From DYQY01 sp964643725 (GTDB lineage Bacteria; Margulisbacteria; Riflemargulisbacteria; GWF2-35-9; DYQY01): a DNA stretch of 64,000 bases. This document shows, piece by piece, positions 43,067 to 52,346 of the stretch; position 1 is the stretch's first letter, and the number at the start of each line of letters is the position of its first letter. Position numbers and translations under genes: made by a program. The stretch is taken from positions 30,918 to 94,917 of the forward strand of contig CAZXTL010000005.1 in the NCBI GenBank assembly GCA_964643725.1. The letters run 5' to 3'. The notes under the pieces were generated by a model. The model was not told the origin of the DNA and ran no database searches. It saw nothing but the letters and a program-made list of their open reading frames with translations.

Positions 43067-43618
43067 ATGAATATTTTAAAAATAATAGGTGTTACTTTTA
43101 TTGGTTTAATTGTTGTAGTTCTTTTGTTTCTTGTTTATATGGGGATGTTTTCTAAGCTTAAAGTTCAGGAAAAGCAAATGGGTCCTTATACAATGGCTTT
43201 TGATAAGTTTATTGGTCCATACTCAAAGACAAAAGTGGCTTTTGACAATGTTTATAACAAGCTTAAGGAGAAAGGGTTTAATTCAACCAAAGGAATTGGG
43301 ATATATTATGATGATCCTGCAAAAGTTCCTGCAAACGAATTGCGAAGCGATTGTGGAAGCATAATTGAAGACAATGATTTTATAAGATTAATAGAGTTGC
43401 AAGGAGTCGTAGAGGTTCAGACTATTCCCGCAAGCAAGGTGTTGGTAGCTGTTTTGCCTATTAGAAATGTGATGTCTTATATGTTTGGTCCAATGAAGGC
43501 ATATCCTGCGATTATGAAGTATGCAAAGGTAAAGCAAGTATTATTAGGCGATGTTTCTTATGAAATATATGATATGCCAAACAAAAAGATATATTATGTG
43601 TTTCAGGTTAAAAGTTAA
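43067..43618 (+). CDS. Membrane-anchored GyrI-like domain protein
   Basis: 183 residues. An N-terminal membrane helix (about 8-28) anchors a GyrI-like (effector-binding, SHS2-type) domain: GPYSKTKVAFDNVYNKL, then GIYYDDPAKVPANELRSDCG, a signature block of the family. Such domains bind small hydrophobic ligands or modulate enzymes. AAAGGAG lies 7 nt before the ATG. The 119-bp gap upstream carries a truncated TGTCATCCCG repeat copy. It converges on mazG with 4 bp between stops. Confidence 0.75.
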   Translation: MNILKIIGVTFIGLIVVVLLFLVYMGMFSKLKVQEKQMGPYTMAFDKFIGPYSKTKVAFDNVYNKLKEKGFNSTKGIGIYYDDPAKVPANELRSDCGSIIEDNDFIRLIELQGVVEVQTIPASKVLVAVLPIRNVMSYMFGPMKAYPAIMKYAKVKQVLLGDVSYEIYDMPNKKIYYVFQVKS

Positions 43619-43631
43619 CTGGTTAACTTTT
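43610..43631. terminator. Bidirectional terminator between GyrI-like gene and mazG
   Basis: AAAAGTTAAC (43610-43619) and GTTAACTTTT (43622-43631) form a symmetric A/T-ended hairpin covering both stop codons, able to terminate in either direction. Confidence 0.5.
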
Positions 43632-44417
43632 TAATTCTTTTTTAGCTTCTTTCCAGAGTAGATCCATTTCATCTAAGGAAGATTCTTTTAAGCATGTGCC
43701 TTTTTTTTGCAAGGCTTCCTCTATATAGGTGAATCTGCTCATGAATTTGTTATTAGAAAACTGTAGAGCTTCTTCGGGGTCTATATCAAATTTCCTAGCA
43801 AGGTTTACCAAAGAGAACAAAGCATCTCCGATTTCTTCTTTTATGGATTCAGGATTGTTTTCTTCAATAGAGACTTTTATTTCGTCTATTTCTTCATGAA
43901 TTTTTTCCCAAACACCAGCAACATTTGCCCAGTCGAAGCCAACTCTTGCTGCTCTTTTTTGTAGTTTTTCTGCTCTTAAGAGAGCTGGTAAGTTTTTGGG
44001 GATATTTTTTAAAAGAGATCCTTTTTCATCTTTTTCTTTCTTTTCTTCTTGTTTGATTTTGTCCCAGTGAGTCCAAACATCATCAACAGAATTTACAGTT
44101 GCATTAGAGAAAACATGTGGATGACGACGTATCATTTTTTCTTTTATTTTTTCAGTTACAGAAGCTAGAGAGAAGGTGTTATTTTTTTCGGCAACAGCTG
44201 CATGAAATACTACATGAAAAAGTAAATCACCTAGCTCTTCTTCCATCTTTGCTGAATTATTTTCGTCAATGGCTTCCAGAAATTCATACGTTTCTTCAAT
44301 AAGATAGTGTTTTAACGATGAATGAGTTTGTTCTTTGTCCCAAAGACAACCTTCTGGGGATAACAGGGTATGCATTACATCCCATAGGGCCTTATATTCT
44401 TCGAGATACTTCTCCAT
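43623..44417 (-). CDS. mazG: Nucleoside triphosphate pyrophosphohydrolase MazG
   Basis: 264 residues with two MazG domains, each with EExxD-type metal sites: EELGDLLFHVVFHA in the first and EEIGDALFSLVNLAR in the second. It hydrolyses NTPs to NMPs, cleaning the pool and affecting ppGpp. The conserved CLWDKEQTHSSLKHYLIEE opening is clear. It follows the SurA-like gene with 1 bp between, so they are one operon; the pairing has no obvious functional logic. Confidence 0.93.
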   Translation of the reverse strand: MEKYLEEYKALWDVMHTLLSPEGCLWDKEQTHSSLKHYLIEETYEFLEAIDENNSAKMEEELGDLLFHVVFHAAVAEKNNTFSLASVTEKIKEKMIRRHPHVFSNATVNSVDDVWTHWDKIKQEEKKEKDEKGSLLKNIPKNLPALLRAEKLQKRAARVGFDWANVAGVWEKIHEEIDEIKVSIEENNPESIKEEIGDALFSLVNLARKFDIDPEEALQFSNNKFMSRFTYIEEALQKKGTCLKESSLDEMDLLWKEAKKELKS

Positions 44418-44418
44418 G

Positions 44419-45414
44419 TTATGGAACTCCTTGTATGTTTTCAGTATTCATTGGTTCGGTAGGCTCATTAATTATATTGTTGTTGAATAATAAAACAGTA
44501 GAAAGGTTGAAGTCATTTGGCGGAAAGATTTTTGGGTTCAGCGTTAGTGTACATTTTTGTAATTGTTTTCTTAGCCAAGTTTTATAGGTTGAGGTTTTTT
44601 TCTCATTGGTAATAGCTAAAATAATTTGCTCAGGTACAGCTTTCATATCTAGTTGCATAGAGTTTATCTTTATGCTGAAAAGGTTTCCTTTATCGTAAGC
44701 AAGTAAAGGTGAAAACTGCCCAACCGGAAGAACATTTATGAGTTCGTTAATATTTTCAGGCAGGTCGGTTATTGAAACTATTTCATTGAAAATGGATTTG
44801 TTCTTATTAACTAATGCTTTGTCCTTGTGGATGTTGGCGTTATTGATTAGTGACAATAAATATTTTTTATTACTTGTAACGAGAAGAGTAAGGTTATATT
44901 CAAGAGGAGGCTCTCCTAATGAATTCTGTTTAAAATGTTCATTTATTTCTGCAGTGGTTATCGTTAAATCTAGCGTTGTAATATGATCAATGATTTTTGT
45001 TTTTAAAAGTTCTTTTTCTAGGCTTGCTATTAGTTCGTCAAAGGTAATTTTTTGGTCTTTTAGTATTTTCCAAAAACTTTTAGCATCTGGGAATCCTTTT
45101 TTTATTTGTTCTACTCTTTCTTGAATCTCCACTTGGTTTATTGAAATATTGTTTAGGAAGGCATATTTTCTGGTGATATTTTCTTCTAATAATTCATCAA
45201 GAACAGCCCTTTTTATTTCATTTATTTCGTTTTGGTCTAGAGTATCGTCTTTAAAAATAAGATAGGATCTATAGTTATTCATAAATTGGCTGAAAAGAAG
45301 GTTATATTCTTTGGTGCTAATTGGAATATCATCAAAAACAATAGCCGACTCGGCAGCATAAATAAAACAGCTGACCAACAGTAGTAAAGATATTTTGGAA
45401 AGAAACTTTAACAT
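44419..45414 (-). CDS. SurA/PpiC-like periplasmic protein, putative
   Basis: 331 residues. Signal peptide MLKFLSKISLLLLVSCFIYA, then a helical region (60-150) containing ISINQVEIQERVEQIKKGF and the FWKILKDQKITFDELIASLEKELL segment, which closely follow SurA-N-type chaperone helices. The expected parvulin domain (residues 170-260) is weak, although LPVGQFSPLLAYDKGNLFSIKI resembles its core. It is probably an outer-membrane-protein chaperone or prolyl isomerase. A TG-A-TATAAT -10 lies 6 nt upstream of the ATG. Confidence 0.55.
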   Translation of the reverse strand: MLKFLSKISLLLLVSCFIYAAESAIVFDDIPISTKEYNLLFSQFMNNYRSYLIFKDDTLDQNEINEIKRAVLDELLEENITRKYAFLNNISINQVEIQERVEQIKKGFPDAKSFWKILKDQKITFDELIASLEKELLKTKIIDHITTLDLTITTAEINEHFKQNSLGEPPLEYNLTLLVTSNKKYLLSLINNANIHKDKALVNKNKSIFNEIVSITDLPENINELINVLPVGQFSPLLAYDKGNLFSIKINSMQLDMKAVPEQIILAITNEKKTSTYKTWLRKQLQKCTLTLNPKIFPPNDFNLSTVLLFNNNIINEPTEPMNTENIQGVP

Positions 45415-45420
45415 AACATA

Positions 45421-45429
45421 ATTATATCA
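45421..45429 (-). promoter_or_regulatory. SurA-like/mazG extended -10, leaderless type
   Basis: Minus-strand TG-A-TATAAT with the hexamer at 45421-45426, 6 nt from the ATG at 45414. Confidence 0.55.
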
Positions 45430-45508
45430 TTATTTCTTGTCAGATAGAGTAGTTTTTTATACTATATTTTGTCAGGAACAACGTATTTTAAGATAAGGAG
45501 ACTATAAA

Positions 45509-46117
45509 TTGAAAATAAATACCGTCAAAGTAGGGCTTTTGGAAGTCAATTGTTATATAGTTTCTGATTCTAAAAAGAATTGTTGGGTAATAGATCCTGG
45601 GAATGAATCAAAAAAAATAATAGAAGACCTTGATAATGGGAAATTGATTCCCACAAAGATTTTATTAACTCATGGTCATTTTGATCATATTGAAGCAGTT
45701 TCAAGATTAAAGCAGTTATTCCCTGGAATAAAAGTCTATGTTCATGCAGAGGACATTCCTTTTTTAACCAATAGTAGGGTGTGGGAAACATATTTGGGTA
45801 GGCCACTTATTGAGGCTACTTATGATGAGATAATTAGTGAGGGGGATGTGATAAATGAAGGACAGCTAAGCGCGACAGTCCTTTCTACTCCGGGACATTC
45901 TCCTGGTTCGGTGTGCTATTTGATGGATAATAATCTTTTTAGCGGAGATACGTTATTTGCTTATGGAGGTATCGGAAGAACCGATCTTTGGAATAGTTCA
46001 GCATCAGCGATGAGGACATCCTTAAAGAAGCTTTTTTCAATAGAGCAAAACATTAATGTCTATCCAGGGCATGGCCCATCCTCAACTTTAGAGAAAGAAA
46101 GAACCTATAGAAGTTAG
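45509..46117 (+). CDS. MBL-fold metallohydrolase, glyoxalase II-like
   Basis: 202 residues from a TTG with AAGGAG 9 nt upstream. Metal ligands are intact: LTHGHFDHIE (THxHxDH), His in STPGHSPGS, Asp in LFSGDTLF, and the final His in VYPGHGPSS. This compact YcbL-type protein probably hydrolyses thioesters such as S-lactoylglutathione analogues. It stands alone before the hrcA promoter. Confidence 0.88.
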   Translation: MKINTVKVGLLEVNCYIVSDSKKNCWVIDPGNESKKIIEDLDNGKLIPTKILLTHGHFDHIEAVSRLKQLFPGIKVYVHAEDIPFLTNSRVWETYLGRPLIEATYDEIISEGDVINEGQLSATVLSTPGHSPGSVCYLMDNNLFSGDTLFAYGGIGRTDLWNSSASAMRTSLKKLFSIEQNINVYPGHGPSSTLEKERTYRS

Positions 46118-46174
46118 TCTGTATAATATCTTTACACTTTTTGTCCTGAATGTTCACTTTTTTATGCAAAGAAA

Positions 46175-46201
46175 TTGGCAGTCATCTGGTTTGAGTGCTA
46201 A
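46175..46201. promoter_or_regulatory. CIRCE operator of the hrcA operon
   Basis: TTGGCAGTC-N9-GAGTGCTAA against the consensus TTAGCACTC-N9-GAGTGCTAA; the right arm is perfect and the left has two changes. The left arm supplies the -35 (TTGGCA) and the right arm overlaps the extended -10 TGC-TAAAAT (46196-46204), which ends 6 nt before the hrcA ATG. Confidence 0.85.
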
Positions 46202-46210
46202 AATGCAAGA

Positions 46211-47266
46211 ATGAGATCCAAAGAAAGACAAGATATTATAATGGGGAAACTGGTAGAGGATTATGTGGCAACTAGTCAGCCGGTGTCTTCTAATAAGCTC
46301 GTTGATAATATTGGCATGAACGTTAGCAGTGCAACGATTCGTAATGATTTGATGAAGCTTGAGCAGGATGGATATGTGCAACATTTGCATACCTCTTCAG
46401 GAAGAGTTCCAACGGATAAAGGTTATCGATTATACGTTGATAAATTGATGGTTTTTCCTGATATTTCCGAAGAAGAAAAGCTTGTGATTAAAGAAGTTGT
46501 AAGTTCGGTACATTTAAATATCAATCAGTTATTATTAGCAACAGCGGAGATTCTGTCTGACCTTTCAGATTATCCTGTCATTATAGTTACAGATAATTTT
46601 AAGCAAAATACCCTAAAATTTGTTCAGCTGGTTTTGCTAAATATGCATCAGATAATGTTTAGTATGCTTGATAATTATGGTGATTATTATCAGGAGATAA
46701 TGGAGTTACCGTACAATACTATTATTTCTCAACAGGAGCTAAATAAACTTTCAGAGTATTTGAATAATATATGTGGTGAGTGTCCAGTAGTTTCTGTAGA
46801 GGAGCTATATAGTCAGAGCCTTGGGGAGCTTTCTGCCAGATTCTCTTCTTATGGTGAAGTATTAAGGCAGATAAGTAAGGTTTTAGAGAGAGGAAGATCA
46901 CTGTTAAGTGATAATAAAGTAATTAGTAAAAAGAGTAATAAGCTTTATTCTCACCCTGAGTTTCAAAAGATAGAGGCACTAAAAAATGTACACTCTGTGC
47001 TTGAAGATGAGGCGAAGGTTGTAAAGCTTTTCTCTGATATGGTTCTGGAAAACAATGGTGATATCAAAGCAGTAATTGGTAAAGAGAATAAGAATATTGG
47101 TTTGGAAGATACTTCCTTTGTTGCGGGCAAGGTAACAATTGGAGAAAAAGATGTTGTTGGCATAGGAGTAATTGGTCCGACGAGAATGAAGTATGGCAAT
47201 GTTTTTGCACAGATTAATAATGTTATTAAGAGCCTGGATGATAAGGTGAAAAAAATATTTATTTAA
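46211..47266 (+). CDS. hrcA: Heat-inducible transcription repressor HrcA
   Basis: 351 residues. The N-terminal winged helix (SATIRNDLMKLEQDGYVQHLHTSSGRVPTDKGYR split over residues 39-74) binds CIRCE; the remainder is the GAF-like effector domain with the GPTRMKYG signature near the end. HrcA represses chaperone operons when GroE is free. It heads hrcA-grpE-dnaK-dnaJ and is preceded by CIRCE. The promoter places the transcript start at the ATG itself, so hrcA appears leaderless. Confidence 0.95.
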   Translation: MRSKERQDIIMGKLVEDYVATSQPVSSNKLVDNIGMNVSSATIRNDLMKLEQDGYVQHLHTSSGRVPTDKGYRLYVDKLMVFPDISEEEKLVIKEVVSSVHLNINQLLLATAEILSDLSDYPVIIVTDNFKQNTLKFVQLVLLNMHQIMFSMLDNYGDYYQEIMELPYNTIISQQELNKLSEYLNNICGECPVVSVEELYSQSLGELSARFSSYGEVLRQISKVLERGRSLLSDNKVISKKSNKLYSHPEFQKIEALKNVHSVLEDEAKVVKLFSDMVLENNGDIKAVIGKENKNIGLEDTSFVAGKVTIGEKDVVGIGVIGPTRMKYGNVFAQINNVIKSLDDKVKKIFI

Positions 47267-47288
47267 TATATTGGAGGAGGTGAAGAAT

Positions 47289-47900
47289 TTGGTTGAAGAA
47301 GAACAGGTTAACGTTGAGCAAGAAGAGCAAGAGCTTGAGCCGGTTTTTGTTGATGTTGATAGCCGGATAGTGGGCGAAGATAAGCATTCGAAAACGGATA
47401 AGCATGACAAGGGTTCAAAGTTAAAAGCTAAAAAGATTGTTGAAGATATGCAGAATAAAATTGCAGAACTTGAGCGCATAAACAAAGATACCCAGGAGCA
47501 ATTCCTTAGAAAAAGAGCAGAATTTGAGAACTTTAGGCGTAGGATGGAAAAGGATAAAGAGGACTTTATTAAATATTCTTTAGAAAAATTTATAAAGGAA
47601 CTAATTCCTATTATTGATAGCTTTAACATGGCATTGCATCCAAACAATATACCAGAAGAACAACAAAAAGTTTTTGAAGGTTTTAGTTTGATTTTCAAGC
47701 AGTTTCAGGATCTTTTGGGAAAGAGCGGAGTAACAGAGATAGAGGCCTTAGGAAAAGTATTTGATCCTAACTTTCATCAAGCTATATCTCAAGAAAAGTC
47801 TGACACAGAGGAAAGCGGTAAGGTTATAAAAGAGTATCAAAAAGGTTACAAGTTACACGACAGACTACTTAGGCCATCAATGGTTGTAGTAGCTGAGTAA
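47289..47900 (+). CDS. grpE: Nucleotide exchange factor GrpE
   Basis: GrpE speeds ADP release from DnaK. Acidic disordered N-terminus, long coiled coil (about 50-110, with [20 protein letters not shown]), and the beta-wing domain ending [20 protein letters not shown] are typical. I take the TTG at 47289, about 8 nt after GGAGGAGG; a TTG at 47271 lies before that site and would put the ribosome site inside the gene. The gap to hrcA is short, consistent with cotranscription. Confidence 0.92.
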   Translation: MVEEEQVNVEQEEQELEPVFVDVDSRIVGEDKHSKTDKHDKGSKLKAKKIVEDMQNKIAELERINKDTQEQFLRKRAEFENFRRRMEKDKEDFIKYSLEKFIKELIPIIDSFNMALHPNNIPEEQQKVFEGFSLIFKQFQDLLGKSGVTEIEALGKVFDPNFHQAISQEKSDTEESGKVIKEYQKGYKLHDRLLRPSMVVVAE

Positions 47901-47923
47901 AAATTTCGAAAGGAGAAATTAAA

Positions 47924-49837
47924 ATGGCAAAGATAATAGGAATAGACTTAGGAACAACAAATTCATGTTTTGCAGTAATGGAAGGCGACAAACCAGTCGT
48001 TATCACAAATGCAGAGGGAGGTAGAACAACACCTTCAATAGTTGCTTTTGCTAAAGACGGAGAAAGATTAGTAGGACAAGTAGCAAAGAGACAAGCTGTT
48101 ACTAATCCTTTTAACACGATTTTTTCTATAAAGAGGTTTATGGGTAGAAAAGAAATTGAAGTAAAAGAAGAAGAAAAGATGGTGCCTTATAAAGTTTCTT
48201 TAGGTAAGAATGGCGATGCAGCAATTGATATTAGCGGCAAGCATTATAGTCCACCAGAAATATCAGCAATGATTCTTAAGAAGATTAAGACTGATGCTGA
48301 GGCGTATCTTGGCGAAGAAGTTAAGCAAGCGGTTATTACAGTTCCTGCTTATTTTAACGATAGCCAAAGACAGGCGACAAAAGATGCTGGAATGATAGCA
48401 GGGCTAGATGTTCTTAGGATTATTAACGAACCTACAGCTGCAGCACTTGCTTATGGTCTTGATAAAGGAAAAGGAAGCCAGAAGATTGCTGTATATGATT
48501 TTGGCGGAGGTACTTTTGATATCTCTATCTTAGAATTAGGTGATGGAGTTTTTGAAGTTCTTTCTACTAATGGTGATACACATTTAGGTGGAGATAACAT
48601 TGACCAAACTATTATGGATTGGTTGGTAACAGAGTTTAAGAAAGACAATGGCGTTGACCTTTCTAAGGACACCATGGCAATTCAAAGGTTAAAGGAAGCA
48701 GCAGAGAAAGCTAAGATAGAACTTTCTTCTACTCTTTCTACTGACATTAATCTTCCATTTATAACTGCTGACCAAAATGGTCCAAAGCATTTGAACATTT
48801 CATTGACCAGAGCAAAGTTTGAACAAATGATAGAAAAGTATGTTGAAAGAAGTATAGAGCCTTGTAAGATAGCACTAAAAGATGCAGGTATTACAATTAA
48901 AGAAATTGATGAAGTAATCTTAGTCGGCGGGACTACACGTACACCAGTGATTCAGGAAAAAGTGAAAGCTTTTTTTGGCATGGAGCCAAATAAGGGAGTA
49001 AATCCAGATGAATGTGTAGCTTTAGGTGCTTCTATTCAGGGTGGAGTTTTATCTGGGGATGTAAAAGACATCGTTTTGTTGGATGTTACACCACTTTCTT
49101 TAGGAATTGAGACAATGGGTTCTGTTTTTACTAAGATAATAGATAAGAATACGACAATACCAGTTTCTAAGAGTCAAGTGTTCAGTACAGCTGCAGATAG
49201 TCAACCAAGTGTTGAGGTTCATGTGTTACAAGGCGAAAGACCTATGGCTAAAGACAACAGGACTTTAGGTAGATTTCATTTAGACGGGATACCTCCTGCA
49301 CCAAGAGGAATTCCTCAGATTGAGGTAACTTTTGATATTGATGCAAACGGTATTGTTAATGTTAAGGCAGTAGATAAAGGTACTGGTAAGCAACAGAAGG
49401 TTACTATTACTAATTCATCAGGTCTTAGCAAAGACGAGATAGCAAAGATGCAAAAAGAAGCAGAAGAACATGCTGAAGAAGACAAGAAAAAGATGGAAGA
49501 AATTGAGGTAAGGAATAGTGCGGATAGCTTAGTCCATCAGTCTAAGAAGCTTTTAATTGATGCTAAAGATAAAATAACTGCTGAAATTAAACAAAAGATT
49601 GAAGATGCCTCAAGTGCTGTAGAAGAAGCGTTAAAAGGAACGGATAATGATGTCATTAAACAAAAGACAGAAGCGCTTCAACAAGTAGTTTATGAAGTAA
49701 GCACGCAGATGTATCAGCAAGAACAACCAGGACAACCTGGACAACCAGGAGATACAACTGCTGGTCAACCAGAGCAGGAACAACCAAAGAAAGATGATGA
49801 CGAGAAAGTTGTTGACGCAGAGTTCGAAGAGAAATAA
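47924..49837 (+). CDS. dnaK: Chaperone protein DnaK (Hsp70)
   Basis: 637 residues, full length. DLGTTNSCF at 7-15, [26 protein letters not shown] and VGGTTRTP mark the ATPase domain; [13 protein letters not shown] begins the substrate domain; the C-terminal tail is a Gly/Gln/Pro-rich linker with GQPGQPG repeats and ends DAEFEEK, close to the EEVD-like bacterial tail. AAAGGAG precedes the ATG. It is third in the hrcA operon and is followed by an intercistronic hairpin before dnaJ. Confidence 0.98.
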   Translation: MAKIIGIDLGTTNSCFAVMEGDKPVVITNAEGGRTTPSIVAFAKDGERLVGQVAKRQAVTNPFNTIFSIKRFMGRKEIEVKEEEKMVPYKVSLGKNGDAAIDISGKHYSPPEISAMILKKIKTDAEAYLGEEVKQAVITVPAYFNDSQRQATKDAGMIAGLDVLRIINEPTAAALAYGLDKGKGSQKIAVYDFGGGTFDISILELGDGVFEVLSTNGDTHLGGDNIDQTIMDWLVTEFKKDNGVDLSKDTMAIQRLKEAAEKAKIELSSTLSTDINLPFITADQNGPKHLNISLTRAKFEQMIEKYVERSIEPCKIALKDAGITIKEIDEVILVGGTTRTPVIQEKVKAFFGMEPNKGVNPDECVALGASIQGGVLSGDVKDIVLLDVTPLSLGIETMGSVFTKIIDKNTTIPVSKSQVFSTAADSQPSVEVHVLQGERPMAKDNRTLGRFHLDGIPPAPRGIPQIEVTFDIDANGIVNVKAVDKGTGKQQKVTITNSSGLSKDEIAKMQKEAEEHAEEDKKKMEEIEVRNSADSLVHQSKKLLIDAKDKITAEIKQKIEDASSAVEEALKGTDNDVIKQKTEALQQVVYEVSTQMYQQEQPGQPGQPGDTTAGQPEQEQPKKDDDEKVVDAEFEEK

Positions 49838-49847
49838 AGTGTTAGTT

Positions 49848-49871
49848 TTTCCCCGGCTTTTGCCGGGGAAA
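49848..49871 (+). repeat. Intercistronic hairpin between dnaK and dnaJ
   Basis: TTTCCCCGGC-TTTT-GCCGGGGAAA, a very stable 10-bp stem with tetraloop and no T-run after it. It probably acts as a partial terminator or protects the dnaK mRNA 3' end, lowering dnaJ relative to dnaK. Confidence 0.7.
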
Positions 49872-49899
49872 GTATTTTGAGGATATAAGGAGATAATTA

Positions 49900-51054
49900 A
49901 TGTCGAATAAGGATTACTATCAGATGCTTGGTATAAATAAAGATGCTTCGGAGGCTGACATTAAGAGTGCCTTCCGTCAGGCTGCGAGGAAGTATCATCC
50001 TGATGTGTATAAAGGAGTTGACAGGGATAGTAAGTTTAAGGACATAAATGAAGCTTATCAGGTTTTGAGTGATCCAAATAAAAAAAGACAGTTTGACCAA
50101 TTTGGTTCAGTAGACGGGTCCGACTTTGGTGGGGCTGGTGGAGCTGGATTTAATGGGTTTGGTGACATTTTTAGTAATTTTGGTGATATGTTTGAGGGCT
50201 TTGAAGGGTTTGGCGATATATTCGGAGGGTCACGAGGAGCATCTTCAGGTAGGGGTTCAGTAAGATCAAAGGGAGAAGACCTTAGAGTAGACATCACAAT
50301 AACTTTAGAGGAAGCGGCCAAAGGCGTGGATAAGCTTCTTTCAGTCAGAAGATTAGAGAAATGTGCAAAGTGTGGCGGCTCAGGGTCAAAAGACAGCAAA
50401 GAACCTCAGATTTGTAATACTTGTGGAGGCAGAGGAGAGGTTCGGCAGACTAGACAATCATTTTTAGGAATGATGAGTACGGTGTCTGTTTGTCCAACAT
50501 GTCACGGAGAAGGGAAGATAATAATTTCGCCATGTACTGAATGTAGTGGATCTGGCAGAGCGGTTAAAAGTAAAGACATAAGCGTTAAGATACCAGCTGG
50601 GATTAATACTGGCTCTAAGCTTAGGCTTTCAGGTGAAGGTAATATTGGTCAACGCAATGGAACTATGGGCGATTTGTTTGTATTTATAAATATCAAAACT
50701 CATTCTGTTTTTGAAAGAGATGGAGACGATTTATATATGAAGCAAAAGATAGGATATTCTCAGGCAGCTTTAGGCGCAAATGTGGTAGTTCATACTTTGT
50801 TTGGAAATGTTGAACTTAAAATACCAGCAGGAACACAGCCTAACACTTCTTTTAGATTAAAAGGGAAAGGAATGCCACATGTTGGAAGAACAGGACAGGG
50901 AGAGCTATATGTTGCTGTTATTGTGAATATTCCAACGGACTTATCTAATGATGAAAAGATTGTATTAGAGTATTTGGCAAGTTTAAGAGGAGAGAAAACA
51001 GAGCTTTCTAAGAAAATTAATAATATTAAAGAAAAAATGAAAAAGATTTTTTAG
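49900..51054 (+). CDS. dnaJ: Chaperone protein DnaJ (Hsp40), type I
   Basis: 384 residues. J domain with HPD at 33-35, Gly/Phe-rich region (75-125), four zinc-finger repeats CAKCGGSG, CNTCGGRG, CPTCHGEG and CTECSGSG (about 150-215), and the C-terminal substrate domain. It delivers substrates to DnaK and stimulates its ATPase. TAAGGAG lies before the ATG. A 54-codon zinc-ribbon ORF follows by 8 bp. Confidence 0.96.
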   Translation: MSNKDYYQMLGINKDASEADIKSAFRQAARKYHPDVYKGVDRDSKFKDINEAYQVLSDPNKKRQFDQFGSVDGSDFGGAGGAGFNGFGDIFSNFGDMFEGFEGFGDIFGGSRGASSGRGSVRSKGEDLRVDITITLEEAAKGVDKLLSVRRLEKCAKCGGSGSKDSKEPQICNTCGGRGEVRQTRQSFLGMMSTVSVCPTCHGEGKIIISPCTECSGSGRAVKSKDISVKIPAGINTGSKLRLSGEGNIGQRNGTMGDLFVFINIKTHSVFERDGDDLYMKQKIGYSQAALGANVVVHTLFGNVELKIPAGTQPNTSFRLKGKGMPHVGRTGQGELYVAVIVNIPTDLSNDEKIVLEYLASLRGEKTELSKKINNIKEKMKKIF

Positions 51055-51062
51055 GTACGATA

Positions 51063-51227
51063 ATGAAAAAACTTTGCAAAAGAGTTTTAGAAGGTCAATT
51101 AGAAAGTAATCTGAATAAATTTATAAAGAAAGTAGCCGACCCGTTATTTGTTTGTGTTAAATGTGGCAGAATGGCACATAAAAAAGCGTCTCTTTGTAAG
51201 CCAGTATCCTTAGATGATATAAAATAG
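51063..51227 (+). CDS. Small zinc-ribbon-like protein, 54 aa
   Basis: Starts 8 bp after dnaJ and ends 7 bp before the HAD gene. The peptide is basic in its first half and has CVKCG (Cys31, Cys34) and Cys45, a three-Cys arrangement with a His at 39 as possible fourth zinc ligand. No membrane segment. Its tight position at the end of the heat-shock operon and intact frame suggest a genuine gene. The ribosome site is weak, so coupling to dnaJ is likely. Confidence 0.6.
   Translation: MKKLCKRVLEGQLESNLNKFIKKVADPLFVCVKCGRMAHKKASLCKPVSLDDIK
51194..51225 (+). promoter_or_regulatory. Promoter of the HAD phosphatase gene, near-leaderless type
   Basis: TTGTAA (51194-51199), then TG-A-TATAAA (51218-51223) or TAAAAT (51220-51225), 9-11 nt before the ATG at 51235. 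It lies inside the small zinc-ribbon ORF. Confidence 0.45.
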
Positions 51228-51234
51228 CAGCAAC

Positions 51235-51945
51235 ATGAAATGGCTTATTACAGATTTAGATAATACTTTAATCGGCGACTCTGAAGAGCTAAATAAGTTT
51301 TTAAGTTGGTATCAGAAAAATATAAACAACATAGGGTTTGGCATAGCAACAGGTAGAGATATTAATTCTACTATAGATGTTTTAAGGCTAAACAATGTTC
51401 CTATCCCTCAGATATTAATTACTTCGGTAGGCTCAGAGATTTATTATTTTAATAACAATAAATTAATATTTGATAAAGATTGGCAGTTAATAATAAGGGA
51501 TAAATGGGAACCAGATAAAATAAAGAAGTTATTTGAAAGTATAGATTTCCTCATGCTTCAAGATAATCAACAAGAGCATCGGGTTGGTTACCATATAAAA
51601 GATTATAGTTATAAAAAAATACGGAGTATGCAAAGTAAACTTAAAGAACAAGATGTAAGGTATAAGCTTATAGTTGTGGAAAGAAAGTTTGTCGACATTT
51701 TGCCATACCGAGCTTCAAAACATAAAGCAATTAAATATGTTTGTAAAAAACTTGGAATTCACACAGAGGATGTTTTAGTTGTGGGTGATTCGGGGAATGA
51801 TAGGGACATGCTAAGCAAGATGCCTAAGGCTGTTGTGGTAGCAAATCATCAAAAAGAACTTAGCAGAATGCAAAATGTGTATTTTTCCAGTAAAAAGTAT
51901 GCAGGTGCTATTTTGGATGGTTTAAGCTATTATAAAATAGTGTAA
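51235..51945 (+). CDS. HAD-superfamily phosphatase, sucrose-phosphatase-like
   Basis: 236 residues of the Cof/SPP branch. Motif I DLDNTL with nucleophile Asp7, motif II ATGRD, a Lys in the cap-core junction region (SKHKAI) and motif IV VVGDSGNDRDM. The ILITSVGSEIYY segment is typical of sucrose-6-phosphate phosphatases and mannosyl-3-phosphoglycerate phosphatases. The substrate is likely a phosphorylated sugar or glycoside; no matching synthase is nearby. Near-leaderless promoter upstream. Confidence 0.8.
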   Translation: MKWLITDLDNTLIGDSEELNKFLSWYQKNINNIGFGIATGRDINSTIDVLRLNNVPIPQILITSVGSEIYYFNNNKLIFDKDWQLIIRDKWEPDKIKKLFESIDFLMLQDNQQEHRVGYHIKDYSYKKIRSMQSKLKEQDVRYKLIVVERKFVDILPYRASKHKAIKYVCKKLGIHTEDVLVVGDSGNDRDMLSKMPKAVVVANHQKELSRMQNVYFSSKKYAGAILDGLSYYKIV

Positions 51946-52013
51946 AACACTAGCATAAAATACGTAATATGTGTTAACTTATTATTATTTCTTATAGGGT
52001 TAGGGGTGAAGCT

Positions 52014-52346
52014 ATGGCCGGGTTATCTCCTATTGATTTTTCTCTTCTTACTCAGCAACGATCGGATATTTCCAAGGTTGCAGGAGATGATTTTTTGAAA
52101 ATACAACAGCATCAGCTGGCTGCAGTGATGCAAGATGCTCAAGAGTTAAAGAAGGAGCAGGCGACTGCAATAGAAGAAAAAGGGTTAGTTGAGATAGATT
52201 CTCAAAATGAAGAGTCTGGAGATCAAAATTATAGTAAGAGAAAGAGTAAAAATGAAGAAGATACAGAGATGGGTCACGAAGAGGATTATTCATATGTGGA
52301 ATATGATGACCCAGATCTTGGGAAGGTTGGAGAATGGTTAGGTTAA
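52014..52346 (+). CDS. Hypothetical acidic protein, possibly flagellum-associated
   Basis: 110 residues. A helical Gln-rich N-terminal half (LLTQQRSDISKVAGDDFLKI, then QQHQLAAVMQDAQELKKEQ), a charged linker, and a C-terminal acidic tail DDPDLGKVGEWLG. The layout resembles small proteins of uncertain function found in Firmicutes-like flagellar gene clusters, recalled from memory. It overlaps the next gene by 13 bp. No ribosome site stronger than GGGGTGAAG. Confidence 0.45.
   Translation: MAGLSPIDFSLLTQQRSDISKVAGDDFLKIQQHQLAAVMQDAQELKKEQATAIEEKGLVEIDSQNEESGDQNYSKRKSKNEEDTEMGHEEDYSYVEYDDPDLGKVGEWLG

Noticed and set aside
46979..47698. 239-codon antisense reading across hrcA and grpE
   Set aside because: Low-complexity Ser/Phe-rich product opposite two well-supported genes; a mirror of their codon bias.
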